Source: Acanthosepion lycidas
Lineage: Eukaryota > Mollusca > Cephalopoda > Sepiida > Sepiidae
Length of the DNA: 64,000 bases
NCBI GenBank assembly: GCA_963932145.1
Contig: OZ010613.1
Span: 37,264,976-37,328,975 of the forward strand
Direction of reading: 5' to 3'
Shown: positions 9,455 to 19,859 of the stretch, piece by piece
How the letters are laid out: every line of letters starts with the position of its first letter
Position numbering within the stretch: the stretch's first letter is position 1
Translations under genes and position numbers: made by a program
The notes under the pieces: generated by a model
Database searches by the model: none
Told to the model about the DNA's origin: nothing
The model's input: only the letters and a program-made list of their open reading frames with translations

Positions 9455-9640
9455 ATAGTAATTCACTTATGCACAAATACCCTTGGAAAAGGTATGAATC
9501 CATTCTTATTCACCCAGATATTGGTTGAATCACAGGACAGGTGAGTCCTTATAGCCTTGGTTGGTAACCAGTCTACCGCAGAAAGAAACAGCTGCCTACT
9601 TGTGGGAAATTTTCTATCTAGTCACTCATGAATCAAAAGA
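9455..9640 (+). mobile_element. SINE 3' body fragment
   Basis: cacaaatacccttggaaaagg, then cttggttggtaaccagtc and taccgcagaaagaaa match the 3' half of the SINE at 7705-7930 and part of the SINE at 59200-59290. The tRNA-like head is missing. Confidence 0.6.
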
Positions 9641-10149
9641 GACATGATCACCAAAGCATGTATTATGAATAACACTTAACTGTGTGGTGAAGATAACCAT
9701 AGTTGTCTCCCCTAAAAACTATCTGACTATAAAAGAAATGGCCAAACCACACATATGGGCAGTAAAAGAAACTGAATTAAATTGGCTAGACTATATACCC
9801 AAACACATATTGTAAAAAAAAAAACATATTTAAAAGTTTAAAATTCCGGCACCCCCATTCTTCATGCCACACGTGTAGTTAGATCAACATAAACATCATC
9901 TTAAATCTAAAAGGCAAAATGTGTCACCTGAAAATTTTTTTTTTTCATTTTGTCATAAATTTTCCTAAGTTGTCAACTTGTATTGAATAAAGATTAATTA
10001 CAAGTAGGAGTAGGCTTGAAAATGAGTGATTTAGAGATTTGTAAAATTTCAGTTTGGAGTTTTGTGATACTGACCTTAATTCACTAGACTAATTTATGGA
10101 AAAATAAAACAGAAAAAAACTAATAGCTGAATGTATTTTTCTCTTATTT
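9641..10149. other. No gene recognised
   Basis: Low-complexity AT-rich sequence with short A runs; nothing supported. Confidence 0.5.
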
Positions 10150-10385
10150 ACATTATTCAGACTGTTGTCATCTTTCTTGCCATATTCACCACATTTCAGT
10201 CATTGTACATTCTGGCCTTCTTCAAGTGATTGGAATTTCAAGCTGAACCCTTTATTTCATCCACTGGGGTCGATTGTTCTAGTTTCACATGCCATGCCTC
10301 TTCCAGATGTCTCATTTATCTCATTTTAACTCAACTCTCTCATAAAGATGAAGACAACAGTCTGAACAATGTAAATAATTACAAT
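10150..10385. mobile_element. Dispersed repeat C, inverted-arm copy
   Basis: cagactgttgtcatcttt at the left pairs with aaagatgaagacaacagtctg at 10346-10366, so this copy is bounded by inverted ends. It contains ctgaaccctttattt. Related copies: 13860-14275, 22190-22340 (minus), 47225-47350, 49700-49790. Confidence 0.6.
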
Positions 10386-10471
10386 ACCTCATTTCAGAAA
10401 TATAGACAGGTATTTTTCTCTTGTACGAAAAGTTATGTCACCCAAACTAATTTCCTCATCTTATTTTTCAG

Positions 10472-10876
10472 ATGGGTCCCAAAAAGAGGAAAAAGTCTGA
10501 AAGGAGTTTAAGAATAAAGAAACGTCTGGACATAGCCATGGCTAGGGCAATGGAGACCCCAGAGCAACAGGAAAGAAGACGAATGATGAATCGACTTGCC
10601 ATGGCTGCAGCCCGAGCAAATGAAAGGCATGAAAAGAAAAAAAGAAATACAGCCAGCCGAAAAATGTCAGCTGCAGCCAAAGCAGCTCACGCAGAAATAC
10701 AGCGTGTAACAAAACAGGCAGCTGACAGAACTGCTCGAGCTGCAGCCCGGGCTGCAGTTAAATCAGCTGAGGCTGCTGTCAGAGCAGCAGAAGAAGCAGA
10801 GAGAGCAGCAATGGGTGCAAGTAAGAAGTATATTCATCGAGATTACTTATATGGGCATGGGTCACTGTCAAAGTAG
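10472..10876 (+). CDS. STPR-motif, Ala-rich basic protein; possible host exon or retro-pseudogene
   Basis: A 134-codon ORF whose ATG directly follows a good splice acceptor (pyrimidine-rich, ttatttttcag/ATG). Residues 2-8 GPKKRKK resemble a monopartite nuclear localisation signal. Residues 27-51 (METPEQQERRR...ARANE) resemble one unit of the STPR 23-residue DNA-binding repeat known from silkworm FMBP-1. Residues 65-115 are Ala/Arg/Glu-rich and predicted helical (KAAHAEIQRV, ARAAVKSAEAAVRAAEEAER). A strong donor (caa/GTAAGAAG) at 10821 suggests an exon 10472-10820; beyond it the frame quickly loses quality. After 10899 an Ala-rich frame (VVTGVAVDIAAEARMKDG) resumes in another phase, which would also fit a frameshifted pseudogene. 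Codon content and GC differ from the surroundings. Function is inferred only from the motifs: a nuclear DNA-binding protein. Confidence 0.5.
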   Translation: MGPKKRKKSERSLRIKKRLDIAMARAMETPEQQERRRMMNRLAMAAARANERHEKKKRNTASRKMSAAAKAAHAEIQRVTKQAADRTARAAARAAVKSAEAAVRAAEEAERAAMGASKKYIHRDYLYGHGSLSK

Positions 10877-12255
10877 GAAGAAAATGCAGATAAGCTGACA
10901 ACAGGCTGTAGTCACTGGAGTTGCAGTTGACATTGCAGCAGAAGCTAGAATGAAAGATGGAAGGGCAGCAGTCCAAACATAAGAATGTCTAAGCATTTTA
11001 AGAAGAAACAAAAATGAAGAATTTAATGTTAAGTCTTGTCTATATAGAAGGGTCAGATTTCACTATTGTTTGATTGGTATCTATGGTTGGTTGATAATTT
11101 AAAGCCGTCTTATCATATAACAATGGTATTCTAAAACAAAAAATAACATAAAACAATGATTTTACTGAATCTGTCTCATGATTCATTAAGTAGATTTCAT
11201 TTTGTTTTGTGGTCCTCAGCACCATAATATATATCTGTTATCAGACCCTAGAATGATAGAGCCAGGGAATTCGTTGAGCTCCAAGAAATGAAGGTGTATG
11301 TGAAAAATTGATCTACCATTTGAAAGCAATAAGTTCTAAAAATGATTGTTGTGCTATTTAATAATGAGAAACTGAGAATCCTTAATCAAAAATTCCCAAA
11401 TCTGAAAACCTTCCATTTTGGGATTATTTATTAAGAGTTTGAGCTGTTGCTATATTACTGATATTTTGACAGAACATTAACTGTTGAAATCTTCCTTATT
11501 ATTAACTTTTACTTAAATTAATAACTAGAGGCAAAAGAATTTTTAGAAACATAAATTGATAGATATTTAGAAATGTACAGGGTGCAATAGAAAAACCTTC
11601 CACATAATGGTAAGATATTAGCTCGATGAAGGCATAATTGCCACGAATATCTTACCATTATGTGGTAGATATTTCTACCACATCTTGTATATAATTTTTG
11701 TTCAAGCAATAAAAACGAAAATTTAATCCACACCTTAACAGTAAAGAAAGCTAAAAAAATTTTGCTAAACTCTTTCTTATCAGATTATGTAGTGACTCCA
11801 TACTTTGAGATATTATGTTTTAAAGTTCATGTTTTGTCCAGATTAACGATTCTCTGTCAATATTTACTAATGCTATGAAATCCAATAGGATTGAACTTAA
11901 AGGTATTGGCTTGGGAAACAAACCATCTTACTGTTTTTCTAGAGCCAGCATCTTAATCAAGGATTCTGAGGTTGTAGTTTTGGGTTTGTCTTAGAAAGTT
12001 TAACAGTATTAAAAGAAACTGTATTTGCAGCGGATTATTTATTTTTCCAAGAAGGCAGTTGTGCAAAACCATGACAAATGAGGGCATGTTTATATTTTAT
12101 CCAAAATATGACAATTTTCCATTCATTAATCAATTTCATTGCATTTTTGTACAAATCATCCTTTTTCATTGAGTAAATTACATTTTTTACACATTAAACC
12201 TATTCAAAACAAAAGCCATGTCCATACAGTAAACCCTTTAATTTCCTTTGTTTAA
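10877..12255. other. Mostly unassigned; small hairpin and a Tigger/MER2-like end
   Basis: 10899-10980 is the frameshifted Ala-rich continuation of the preceding ORF. 11370-11420 (cccaaatctgaaaacc) resembles the terminal repeat of the MER2-like element at 34227-34911. A hairpin is listed separately. Otherwise nothing is recognised. Confidence 0.45.
11600..11664. repeat. Perfect 20-bp inverted repeat
   Basis: ccacataatggtaagatatt and its exact reverse complement are separated by 25 bp. It may be the core of a small MITE; no TSD was fixed. Confidence 0.75.
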
Positions 12256-13023
12256 CCCTCTGTTAGTACTGTGGAATGTTTGAATGCTCTAAATGTTTTT
12301 CTTTAATATTTAGCAAGTGTCAAGTCAAATTTTCATCATTAGTCAAGTAGCTTTCTGAATGCCTTTGTCAAGTTACTACAAGCAGTTTCTGGTTTTAGCC
12401 AGAATATTTGTATAAATTACAAGCAAGTGACCATAAAGTAAAGATTAATAATATTTTAAAAATCATTTTACCCCAAGCAAGGTAATAAAGCCACTAAGAT
12501 GTAAGGGGTTGCTTAGTACTAGAGAATATAAGAAAAGTACTTATTAAGGAGAGAGGACAATAAAAGAACAAGAATTAAGAAGACAAGTCATTGCATTTTA
12601 ATTTTGAAGAACAAAGTTGTCTGGGAAGTAAGAAGCCAGAAGAAAAAAAAATTGTAGTAGAAACATGTAAAGACCACAGTAACCATGTTCATGGCTCAAA
12701 ATGTGGAAAAACAGTTGTAGAAGAGTCAGCTTGATCATAAATTGTTTTAAAAGATCATATTGAAAATAAAATGAAACCTATTTTTGCATATTAAAATTTT
12801 AGAAAATTTATTTATTAATCTTAGCTTTTTAATTTGATTTTTCAAAATAAAACCCATTGTATTTTTCATTTTTATTCATTATATAACAACTAGAAGGAAC
12901 AGTCAAGACAATATATGACAAGAAAATTATGAACAAAAATGATATATCTAATATTTTAAATGGGGTGTTTGAAAATCCCACAGTACTAATACTGTGACAA
13001 TGCCCCACAGTACTAACAAAGAG
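12256..13023. mobile_element. piggyBac-like non-autonomous element
   Basis: Flanked by TTAA (12252-12255 and 13024-13027). Left end CCCTCTGTTAGTACTGTGG and right end, inverted, CTCTTTGTTAGTACTGTGG are near-identical terminal repeats. TTAA plus CCCT-type ends are the signature of piggyBac. A second inner copy of the cagtacta motif lies at 12980. Internal sequence is non-coding and carries a LINE-B tail. Confidence 0.75.
12465..12600 (-). mobile_element. LINE-B type tail inside the piggyBac-like element
   Basis: ttaccccaagcaaggtaataa followed by gccactaagatgtaagggg is the antisense LINE-B 3' tail. It is nested, so it is either part of the element or a later insertion. Confidence 0.6.
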
Positions 13024-13027
13024 TTAA

Positions 13028-13859
13028 TACTATGGTTAGTGTACTTGGATCTGCAAGCCATTTATAGTGAATTTGATCTTTACTGAGTGCTCTGAAAATG
13101 TGATTTTGTTTGAAATTTGATTCTCCAATAAAAATTTGAAAGAGAACTCAGAAGGTAAAGATGCAAATCATGTAAATTTGTTATTTGTTGTAAGTCTGAA
13201 TTATAAATTTTGTGTTGCAAACCATTTCAAAATGCAGATGATAAAACCAAGTCAGAAAATTAATTTTTGGAATGATGTAATTTTTAAAATCTTAGCATTT
13301 CAGAAATTAATTTTAGTTTATTCATTTTTTTTTTTTTAATATTCAATTTTTTAAAAATAAATTTATTAAAATTTACTTTAAAAAAATGAATATTTTGATC
13401 ATTTTAACAAAAATAGTCTTTGTTGGCTTTTGTAAAATTGATTCAAAATTATAAGACATTTCATACATTTATATTTTAAATGAAAATTCCATGGTACTAT
13501 TGCTCTGAAAATGCCTGACAATACTAACAAAGGATTAAATACAGTTTATGATTTAGTATAAGTATTTGCTCTGTTTGACTTCATGTATCCTAAAGCCATA
13601 AGAAGCAATCAGTTAAAATCAAGCACCTTTCATTAGTAATGATTTGCAAAATAAACTTACTGAGCATTACTTTAGAATGAGACATACAAATTGTTACTAA
13701 ATATTAGTTATGTATAAAACAAAAAGTACAGAGCACTCTTTTGTGACTAGACTAACTAATGATACTAATAATAATCATGCACTGAACTATAGACAGAGCT
13801 GGGGTGGCCACAGACTTCAGTCCCCTCTCTTTATTTATTTATCTTTAGGTAGAAAAATA
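13028..13859. other. Unassigned, with an orphan piggyBac-like end
   Basis: 13505-13538 (gacaatactaacaaagga then TTAA at 13535) repeats the right terminus of the preceding element, so a diverged relic or nested copy probably fills 13028-13534. No coding sequence. Confidence 0.45.
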
Positions 13860-14275
13860 CTAAAGAGAATATACTATTTATATTCTGACTATTGTCTTCA
13901 TCTTTGTCGTTGTTATCACAAGTTTCGATTGTTCTTCCCTCCGGTCTTTCTCAGGTGTATATTGTTTCAGGTAACCTACAGGGAATTCTGAACTGAACAG
14001 GGATATTGTCTAGTTCTTATTTATAGTACTTCCTAATTATTGCTTGCCCATTTGTATTGCTGAGCAGTACTAAAAATAAGTACTGGACGGTATCCTTAGA
14101 CATAGACTGTTATTCTACTGCCTACTTCTGTAGATTAAATAAAGGGTTCATTTCAGAATTCCCTGTAGGTTACCTAGATCAATATACACCTAAGAATGGG
14201 CAGAGAGCAGAACGGTCAAAACGTGATAACAACAACAAAGATGATGACAATAGTCTGAATATAGTGTAAATGATG
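13860..14275. mobile_element. Repeat C inverted pair
   Basis: 13865-13995 (ctgactattgtcttcatctt ... aacctacagggaattctga) and 14145-14270 (cagaattccctgtaggttac ... gatgacaatagtctga) are reverse complements separated by about 150 bp. The whole is a fold-back structure of a repeat found in several other places in the window. Confidence 0.7.
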
Positions 14276-14355
14276 AAAACTCCTCATTGCAGAAATTAAA
14301 CAGAATACATTTTGTCTTCTTAGCCTCAATTTATGACAATGCTATTGAGCTTCAT

Positions 14356-14667
14356 CATTTGCCTAAAATCATTACTGACATTAATTTTCAATATCATTTG
14401 CCTAAAATCATTACTGACATTAATTTTCAATATCATTTGCCTAAAATCATTACTGACATTAATTTTCATTATCATTTGCCTAAAATCATTACTGACATTA
14501 ATTTTCAATATCATTTGGCTAAAATCATTACTGACATTAATTTTCAATATCATTTGGCTAAAATCATTACTGACATTAATTTTCAATATCATTTGTCTAA
14601 AATCGTTACTGACATTAATTTTCAATATCATTTGCTTAAAATCATTGCTGCTATTAATTTTAAAAAT
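14356..14667. repeat. 39-bp tandem repeat, 8 copies
   Basis: Unit starts catttgcctaaaatcattac, with copies at 14356, 14395, 14434, 14473, 14512, 14551, 14590 and 14629. Most copies differ by 0-2 bases; the last is diverged. 39 is a multiple of 3, so several frames on both strands stay open; the encoded 13-residue repeats are a by-product and not evidence for protein. Confidence 0.95.
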
Positions 14668-14920
14668 AAATAAACTTTATCTTTTATTTTTTCTGAAACA
14701 TTATCTCCTAAAACTTCTATATATGGCATATATATGGATAAAGTCTATAGATCTCATTACAGAAATTAAGTAGAATTGCAAAGCAGAAAAAAAGTCTATT
14801 TAAAATCAAAACAACAAAATAAATAGTTCTTAAAATGTTCATTTTGTGAGGGGATGAAATAAAAAAAATATTAGAATTAAGTATCATTCAAATTTAATAT
14901 CTAACTGAGCACACACCACA

Positions 14921-15560
14921 ATTTTAACATTTGGCTTAGTCCCCTCCTAATTTTAATATGTTAGTCCCCTCCTAATTTTAACATGTGGCTTAGTCCCTTC
15001 CCAATTTTAACATCTTAGTCCCCTCCTAATTTTAACATGTGGCTTAGTCCCCTCCTAATTTTAACATGTGGCTTAGTCCCCTCCTAATTTTAACATGTGG
15101 CTTAGTCCCCTCCCAATTTTAACATCTTAGTCCCCTCCTAATTTTAACATGTGGCTTAGTCCCCTCCTAATTTTAATATGTTAGTCCCCTCCTAATTTTA
15201 ACATGTGGCTTAGTCCCTTCCCAATTTTAACATCTTAGTCCCCTCCTAATTTTAACATGTGGCTTAGTCCCCTCCTAATTTTAACATGTGGCTTAGTCCC
15301 CTCCTAATTTTAACATGTGGCTTAGTCCCCTCCCAATTTTAACATCTTAGTCCCCTCCTAATTTTAACATGTGGCTTAGTCCCCTCCTAATTTTAACATG
15401 TGGCTTAGTCCCCTCCTAATTTTAACATGTGGCTTAGTCCCCTCCTAATTTTAACATGTGGCTTAGTCCTCTCTTAATGTTACCATGTGGCTTCATCTCC
15501 TCCCAATTTTAACATCAGACTTAGATTCTCCCTAACAATTTTAACATCTGCTTTAGTACC
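14921..15560. repeat. 29/25-bp minisatellite with 220-bp higher-order unit
   Basis: Monomers are a 29-mer (ttagtcccctcctaatttta plus acatgtggc) and a 25-mer lacking tggc with small variants. The monomer order 25-29-25-29-29-29-25-29 sums to 220 bp and begins again with the diagnostic variant ttttaatatg at 14951 and 15171. Edges (15470-15560) are degraded. Non-coding. Confidence 0.95.
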
Positions 15561-15920
15561 TGACTTATTTTATAATGTCATGACTGATAAGGATCTTATC
15601 TAAGTTGGTAACCATAGCTTTATGGTATTCTTGATTTCATAGAGTTTATAATTTTTATCCATATTTAACAAACATTTAAGATATAGTTTAAATGGTGCTT
15701 GGTTATCACTTTTACTAGTTATTTTCATGAATAAACTGACCAATTAATGGAAGCTATTAGCAAGATTTATTTTTGATATTCTCAAGGATCACACAAATTT
15801 GCACTTGCAATAAAACAAAGATAATATATAATTCATCTTTATATAGGATTTTTTAGGTTTTTTTCTGTGTTGACATTCAGTTACCCACCATTTGCCTGAT
15901 ATATATATATATATATATAT
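15561..15920. other. No gene recognised; (TA)n at the end
   Basis: AT-rich sequence ending in a short TA run at 15899-15920 that abuts the next element. Confidence 0.5.
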
Positions 15921-16003
15921 ATGAAGAAAAATATACAGAAAAAACAAACAAAAATCCTTATATGCAATTATGCTGTTTTAATGTTAATATAATGTCAATG
16001 TCA

Positions 16004-16032
16004 GACGTTTCAGTCTAATAAACCATCTTCAG
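16004..16032 (-). ncRNA. Hammerhead-like core, left arm
   Basis: On the minus strand: CTGAAGA (fits CUGANGA), short stem GGTTT-ATT-AGACT, GAAAC, then GTC. Stem I pairing is not convincing, so it may be a decayed ribozyme or a chance motif. Confidence 0.35.
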
Positions 16033-16549
16033 GACATATTCATAAAATATAATTAACATTATCAATTCAACATGACAAAGACGATGGACATAAGAACAAG
16101 ACTTATCCAAACAGATAACTGAAAGTTTTATATGATCAGCGTTCCATTTTAAACATGGTCACGTTGTCGTCACGTGGGCGACGCTGTGAAAATGTATTCC
16201 TAAAATTCGAGTATTTTGAATGAAAAATGAAAAGAATTCTATTTTGATCTAAAATTTATATGTACGCTTGTCGAGCATTAATCTCGCTAGAAAAGGGGAA
16301 ATACTAAAGAAGCCAGGTCTAGTATTCACCGTGCGTGAGATGGATATTATGCCTGCTTCATAAATCCCCCTAAGATTTTTATTATGAAAATATTTTAAAA
16401 TCTTCACGGAATCAAAATCGAAATTATGATCTGCTTTAGTTGTGTGTACAACTAAAGCATTGTTTAAATTTCCAAGGCGAATATCTCGTTTATGTTCAAA
16501 AACACGAGATTTTACGGACCTACATGTTTCACATTTTATTGAATATGTC

Positions 16550-16578
16550 CTGAAGATGGTTTATTAGACCGAAACGTC
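16550..16578 (+). ncRNA. Hammerhead-like core, right arm
   Basis: CTGAAGA at 16550-16556, stem GGTTT-ATT-AGACC, GAAAC at 16571-16575, GTC at 16576-16578. It is a mirror of the left arm with a better stem II. Small hammerhead variants with almost no stem III are known from Penelope-like retroelements. Stem I is weak here. Confidence 0.4.
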
Positions 16579-16691
16579 TGATGTTGATATTATATTAACA
16601 TTAAAACAGCATAATTGCATATAAGGATTTTTGTTTGTTTTTTCCGTATATTTTTCTTCATACTGTCAGATCTATATCCATATATTTGCTT

Positions 16692-16694
<3 letters not shown>

Positions 16695-16726
<32 letters not shown>

Positions 16727-16750
16727 TCATATACACACACACACATGTAT
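16695..16750. repeat. (TA)n and (CA)n microsatellite
   Basis: TA run followed by a short CA run. Confidence 0.9.
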
Positions 16751-16826
16751 ATATTTGTATACAAACATAAAATTTCAGTTATAACTAAAAATATATCTGA
16801 AAGGACATTATGAACAAAGACAAAAG

Positions 16827-16938
16827 GAAAACATATCTTAGCCACAGCATTTTTTATCCTCTGATGGACTTTATCAAGGCAAATGCATTACATTTGTCTT
16901 GATAAAGTCTATCAGAGGACAAAATACGTCAGCTAAGT
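16827..16938. mobile_element. Small palindromic MITE
   Basis: Two ~45-bp imperfect arms (tcctctgatggactttatc and gataaagtctatcagagga at the core) with a 6-nt loop near 16875. The same actttatcaaggcaa word appears at 36271, hinting at a family. Confidence 0.7.
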
Positions 16939-17510
16939 TTTCTTCTCTCTGTGTTTATTTATTCAATCATTAATTCATTTATATATACATGTGTGTATGA
17001 TAAAAATATAATTTTAAGGTATACTATATTTATGGGTTAAAGTGCTCACTATGAGATAGTGTGTATGTAAATATATGTATATACACATACACATACACAC
17101 ACACACACATATAGTTTTAATCAAAGAGGATACCATATTCCATTGTTATTTTAATAAAAAAAAAACACTGACCGAAAATTTTAAAAACCTTAAAATTAGG
17201 CAGCTAATAATAATTTTAATTTATAAAGCAAAAATATTTGAATGTTTTTTTACTTATTTATTTATTTTTTCTCATCATTTTTTAAAGTTTACTTTATACC
17301 ATTTCGCTTTTGTAAAGGAACAACATTAATGCAGATTTTCAGCTGCTATTTGAAATGGTATAAAGTAATCATTCATTTATATAGGAAAACAATTTATTGA
17401 TAATTCCCAGACCCCAAAAAATAACTGCCTCTCTTGATGTTAAATGGTTGAGGTCTATCATCTACTGTGGTTAATATCAAAGATTTGAAATATAATAGTA
17501 TATTTGACTA
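16939..17510. other. No gene recognised; short (CA)n at 17080-17110
   Basis: AT-rich, with a microsatellite and T/A homopolymers. Reading frames across it are low complexity. Confidence 0.5.
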
Positions 17511-17613
17511 TTAGGTTGGTGCAAAAATAATGACGTAATAATGTCGTTTTTTGACGTTAAAAAAGACGTCAAAAAAATGACATTATTACGTCATTATTTT
17601 TGCACCAACCTAA
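17511..17613. mobile_element. mariner fold-back MITE, second type (103 bp)
   Basis: Near-perfect palindrome with ends TTAGGTTGGTGCAAAAATAA and TA on both sides (17509-17510, 17614-17615). The inner arm (GTCGTTTTTTGACGT) matches the transposase-downstream end of the mariner at 48568, with an extra GACGTAATAAT step. It is therefore a different MITE type from 939-1018. Confidence 0.9.
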
Positions 17614-17714
17614 TACTTAGCCTCATACATTTTCTTATTGTACAATTCTTTATAGGTAATCAAATCATCTTGCAAACTTGCTTGCTCTTAAGTTATCGTA
17701 TATACTTATGTAAC

Positions 17715-17835
17715 ATGCTGTACTTTTTTACTACAGTCAACAGTGTAGCCAGGGCCAGCAGTACATTACTTTTTGACTGCAGCTGTACATTTTTACTGCC
17801 GTCAATGGTATTGCCAGGGCAAGCAGTACATATAT
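17715..17835. repeat. Two-copy ~60-bp direct repeat
   Basis: tactacagtcaacagtgtagc and tactgccgtcaatggtattg start two copies that both continue with ccagggc(c/a)agcagtacat. It lies within an open frame, but nothing marks it as coding. Confidence 0.65.
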
Positions 17836-18362
17836 TAATTTTATATCTAGTGTATGATGTGAGCCCCTTAAAATTAGATTCAAAATTAGGTCTTCAAGAG
17901 TCGCATGATATGCGAGTATATACAGTATATTTTTCTACAATCATTACCATACTTAATCAGAGTGAAAATGCAGTGTTTTTTGGTCTGGGAATACTCAAAA
18001 AAATTTTGCATATAAATTATTGGTAATTGTTTCTTCATTTTTATGCAAATTTCAACTTACAAAAGGTTTCACATGGACATAATGCTTTTTGGTAACTGAA
18101 AAAAACCCAGAAGACAATTATGATTTCTAAACATATTTCTTTTTTTTTTTAAGGTTCAAATGCCTTCATAAAGGATTCACTCCACCTTTATTATTATAAT
18201 ATTAAAATATGCAAAATTTCCTAGAACCCACCTTTTTGAAAGCTTGAGACGACACACAAGAAAACAGGTTCATGTAATTACAAATACTGGAAACTTTTGC
18301 ATGCACCTAAGAAAAGTTTAGTCATTGAAATTTCATTTAACAAAGAATTCTTTGAATGTATA
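17836..18362. other. No gene recognised
   Basis: AT-rich; nothing supported. Confidence 0.5.
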
Positions 18363-18839
18363 CACTACAGTTTAAAAGTTTGAAGCCACTCCCAGAATTA
18401 GCATGGAATGAACTTGACAAAAGAGTGAAAAAAAAAAAAATGAAAAGAGCTCTTGGAATCATTGAAAAAAAGAATAGAATCAATTATCAAACTTATACTT
18501 TGAGAAACTTTTGCAATAAATGCTAAAAATTGTGTTATAGTAACCGAGGCTAAAGGGGGATATTTTGATGGAAGCAAAATTTAATCATAAAATGCATTTT
18601 TTCTTTTTGTCTTAAAATTTATAATAAAAATTCATGTCTCACTTTTTTTTTTTTGACCATGTATAATAATTTTCTCTTATTTAAAGTACAAAACAACTAT
18701 TAGGTTTGTGCAAAAATAATGTCATTTTCACACATATGTTACTATGTGAGAAAACGACATTATTTTTGCACCAACCTAATACTTTTTAGGGCCAATTTAA
18801 AAATTACCAAGAGTGGCCTCAAACTTTTGAACTGTAGTG
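18363..18839. mobile_element. Tc1-like non-autonomous element
   Basis: Ends CACTACAGTTTAAAAGTTTG and, inverted, CACTACAGTTCAAAAGTTTG with TA duplications (18361-18362, 18840-18841). The interior is non-coding and AT-rich, and contains the mariner MITE listed next, so about 395 bp belong to this element. Confidence 0.85.
18700..18779. mobile_element. mariner fold-back MITE (80 bp), nested in Tc1-like element
   Basis: Same type as 939-1018 with a few substitutions (TTAGGTTTGTG at the left end). TA on both sides (18698-18699, 18780-18781). Being inside the Tc1-like element shows it arrived later. Confidence 0.9.
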
Positions 18840-18841
18840 TA

Positions 18842-19736
18842 AGTGACCAAGTAAAGTATTTTTTCCATGTTCCTTAATTCCTTAAATATAATATGTTGAT
18901 TGTGAATGCAACTTGATTCTGTTTGTAATGGTTGTTCATTATCCTGATAAGGTGAGTCCAAAGTAGCACTTGATTTATGGCCACAGTGTGTTGATTCATT
19001 GAAATTTAATTCAGGGTTCAATTTGATCAAATTCAATAACTTTATAAACTTTCAGTGTCGTATAAAAAAAATAGACAGTTGGATCTGGAAAGGGACAATT
19101 TTATAATGCAAATAAACAACAATATGTCCATTATAGCAAAAATAGGAACATTATCATTGGCCATGAAGATCTCGGAAGATTATCAAGAAAGAAGGATGGA
19201 GATCTTTTCATAGGCACTCTCAATGTTGATCTTGCAGACTAAGAACAAAGCATAGCTTTATAAAGGAAAATGGTTATGAATGATCAGTAGAGCCAAGAAG
19301 ATTCTGAAATGTCTGACAAAGACTTAACAATGGAAGAAGAATACCCTCAAGATCTAGAGAAAAAAAACATCAAAATTTCAGGAAAAGGTGAGAGGAGGAT
19401 ATTATAGGAGGATCTAAAAGAGATATAAAACCGCTAAATTTTCAGGAGATATCAGAATATGTTTGCATTCCTTGAGTTACATATCTAATGAAAGAGAATA
19501 CAAAAATAGTAGTTAACAATGTCATGTTAGAAGACTTATTTAAAGACTTGTAACTATAACTGATACAATTTAATTCATCACAGTAGTATATATGTCTGAG
19601 ACTAGCATGGTATACCATTATATACTCAAATCTCCAATTTTCTGCCACTTGATTTCAGAATGCTTCCTCTAGGAATAATTCACTTCTGATTCATTAATTA
19701 TGCATATCTCATATCTTTAAAACATTAGGATTGTTA
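18842..19736. other. Mostly unassigned; possible LINE A upstream remnant
   Basis: 19080-19430 is A/G-rich with short stretches that might be decayed LINE A coding sequence, but no motif could be confirmed. Confidence 0.4.
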
Positions 19737-19835
19737 TTAGGTTGGTGCAAAAATGACGTAATAATGTCGTTTTTTGACGTATTTTTTAACGTCAAAAAAC
19801 GACATTATTACGTCATTATTTTTGCACCAACCTAA
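19737..19835. mobile_element. mariner fold-back MITE, second type (99 bp)
   Basis: TTAGGTTGGTGCAAAAATGA ends, inner GTCGTTTTTTGACGT arm, TA duplications (19735-19736, 19836-19837). Same type as 17511-17613. Confidence 0.9.
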
Positions 19836-19859
19836 TACAAACATCAGCAAATATTTCTC

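Larger units (their letters stand above)
15921..16661. mobile_element. 741-bp element with ~125-bp terminal inverted repeats
   Basis: 15921-16045 and 16537-16661 are reverse complements, both beginning atgaagaaaaatatac from the outside. Each arm contains a cctgaagatgg...CCGAAACGTC hairpin whose order matches a hammerhead core (see separate entries). The interior shares 16227-16420 with 1786-1985 and has no ORF. It could be an inverted pair of Penelope-type or retrozyme-type ends rather than a DNA transposon, since no clear TSD is visible. Confidence 0.75.

Noticed and set aside
14287..14773. Repeat proteins of 13-residue units on both strands
   Set aside because: All come from the 39-bp tandem repeat, open in several frames by arithmetic only.
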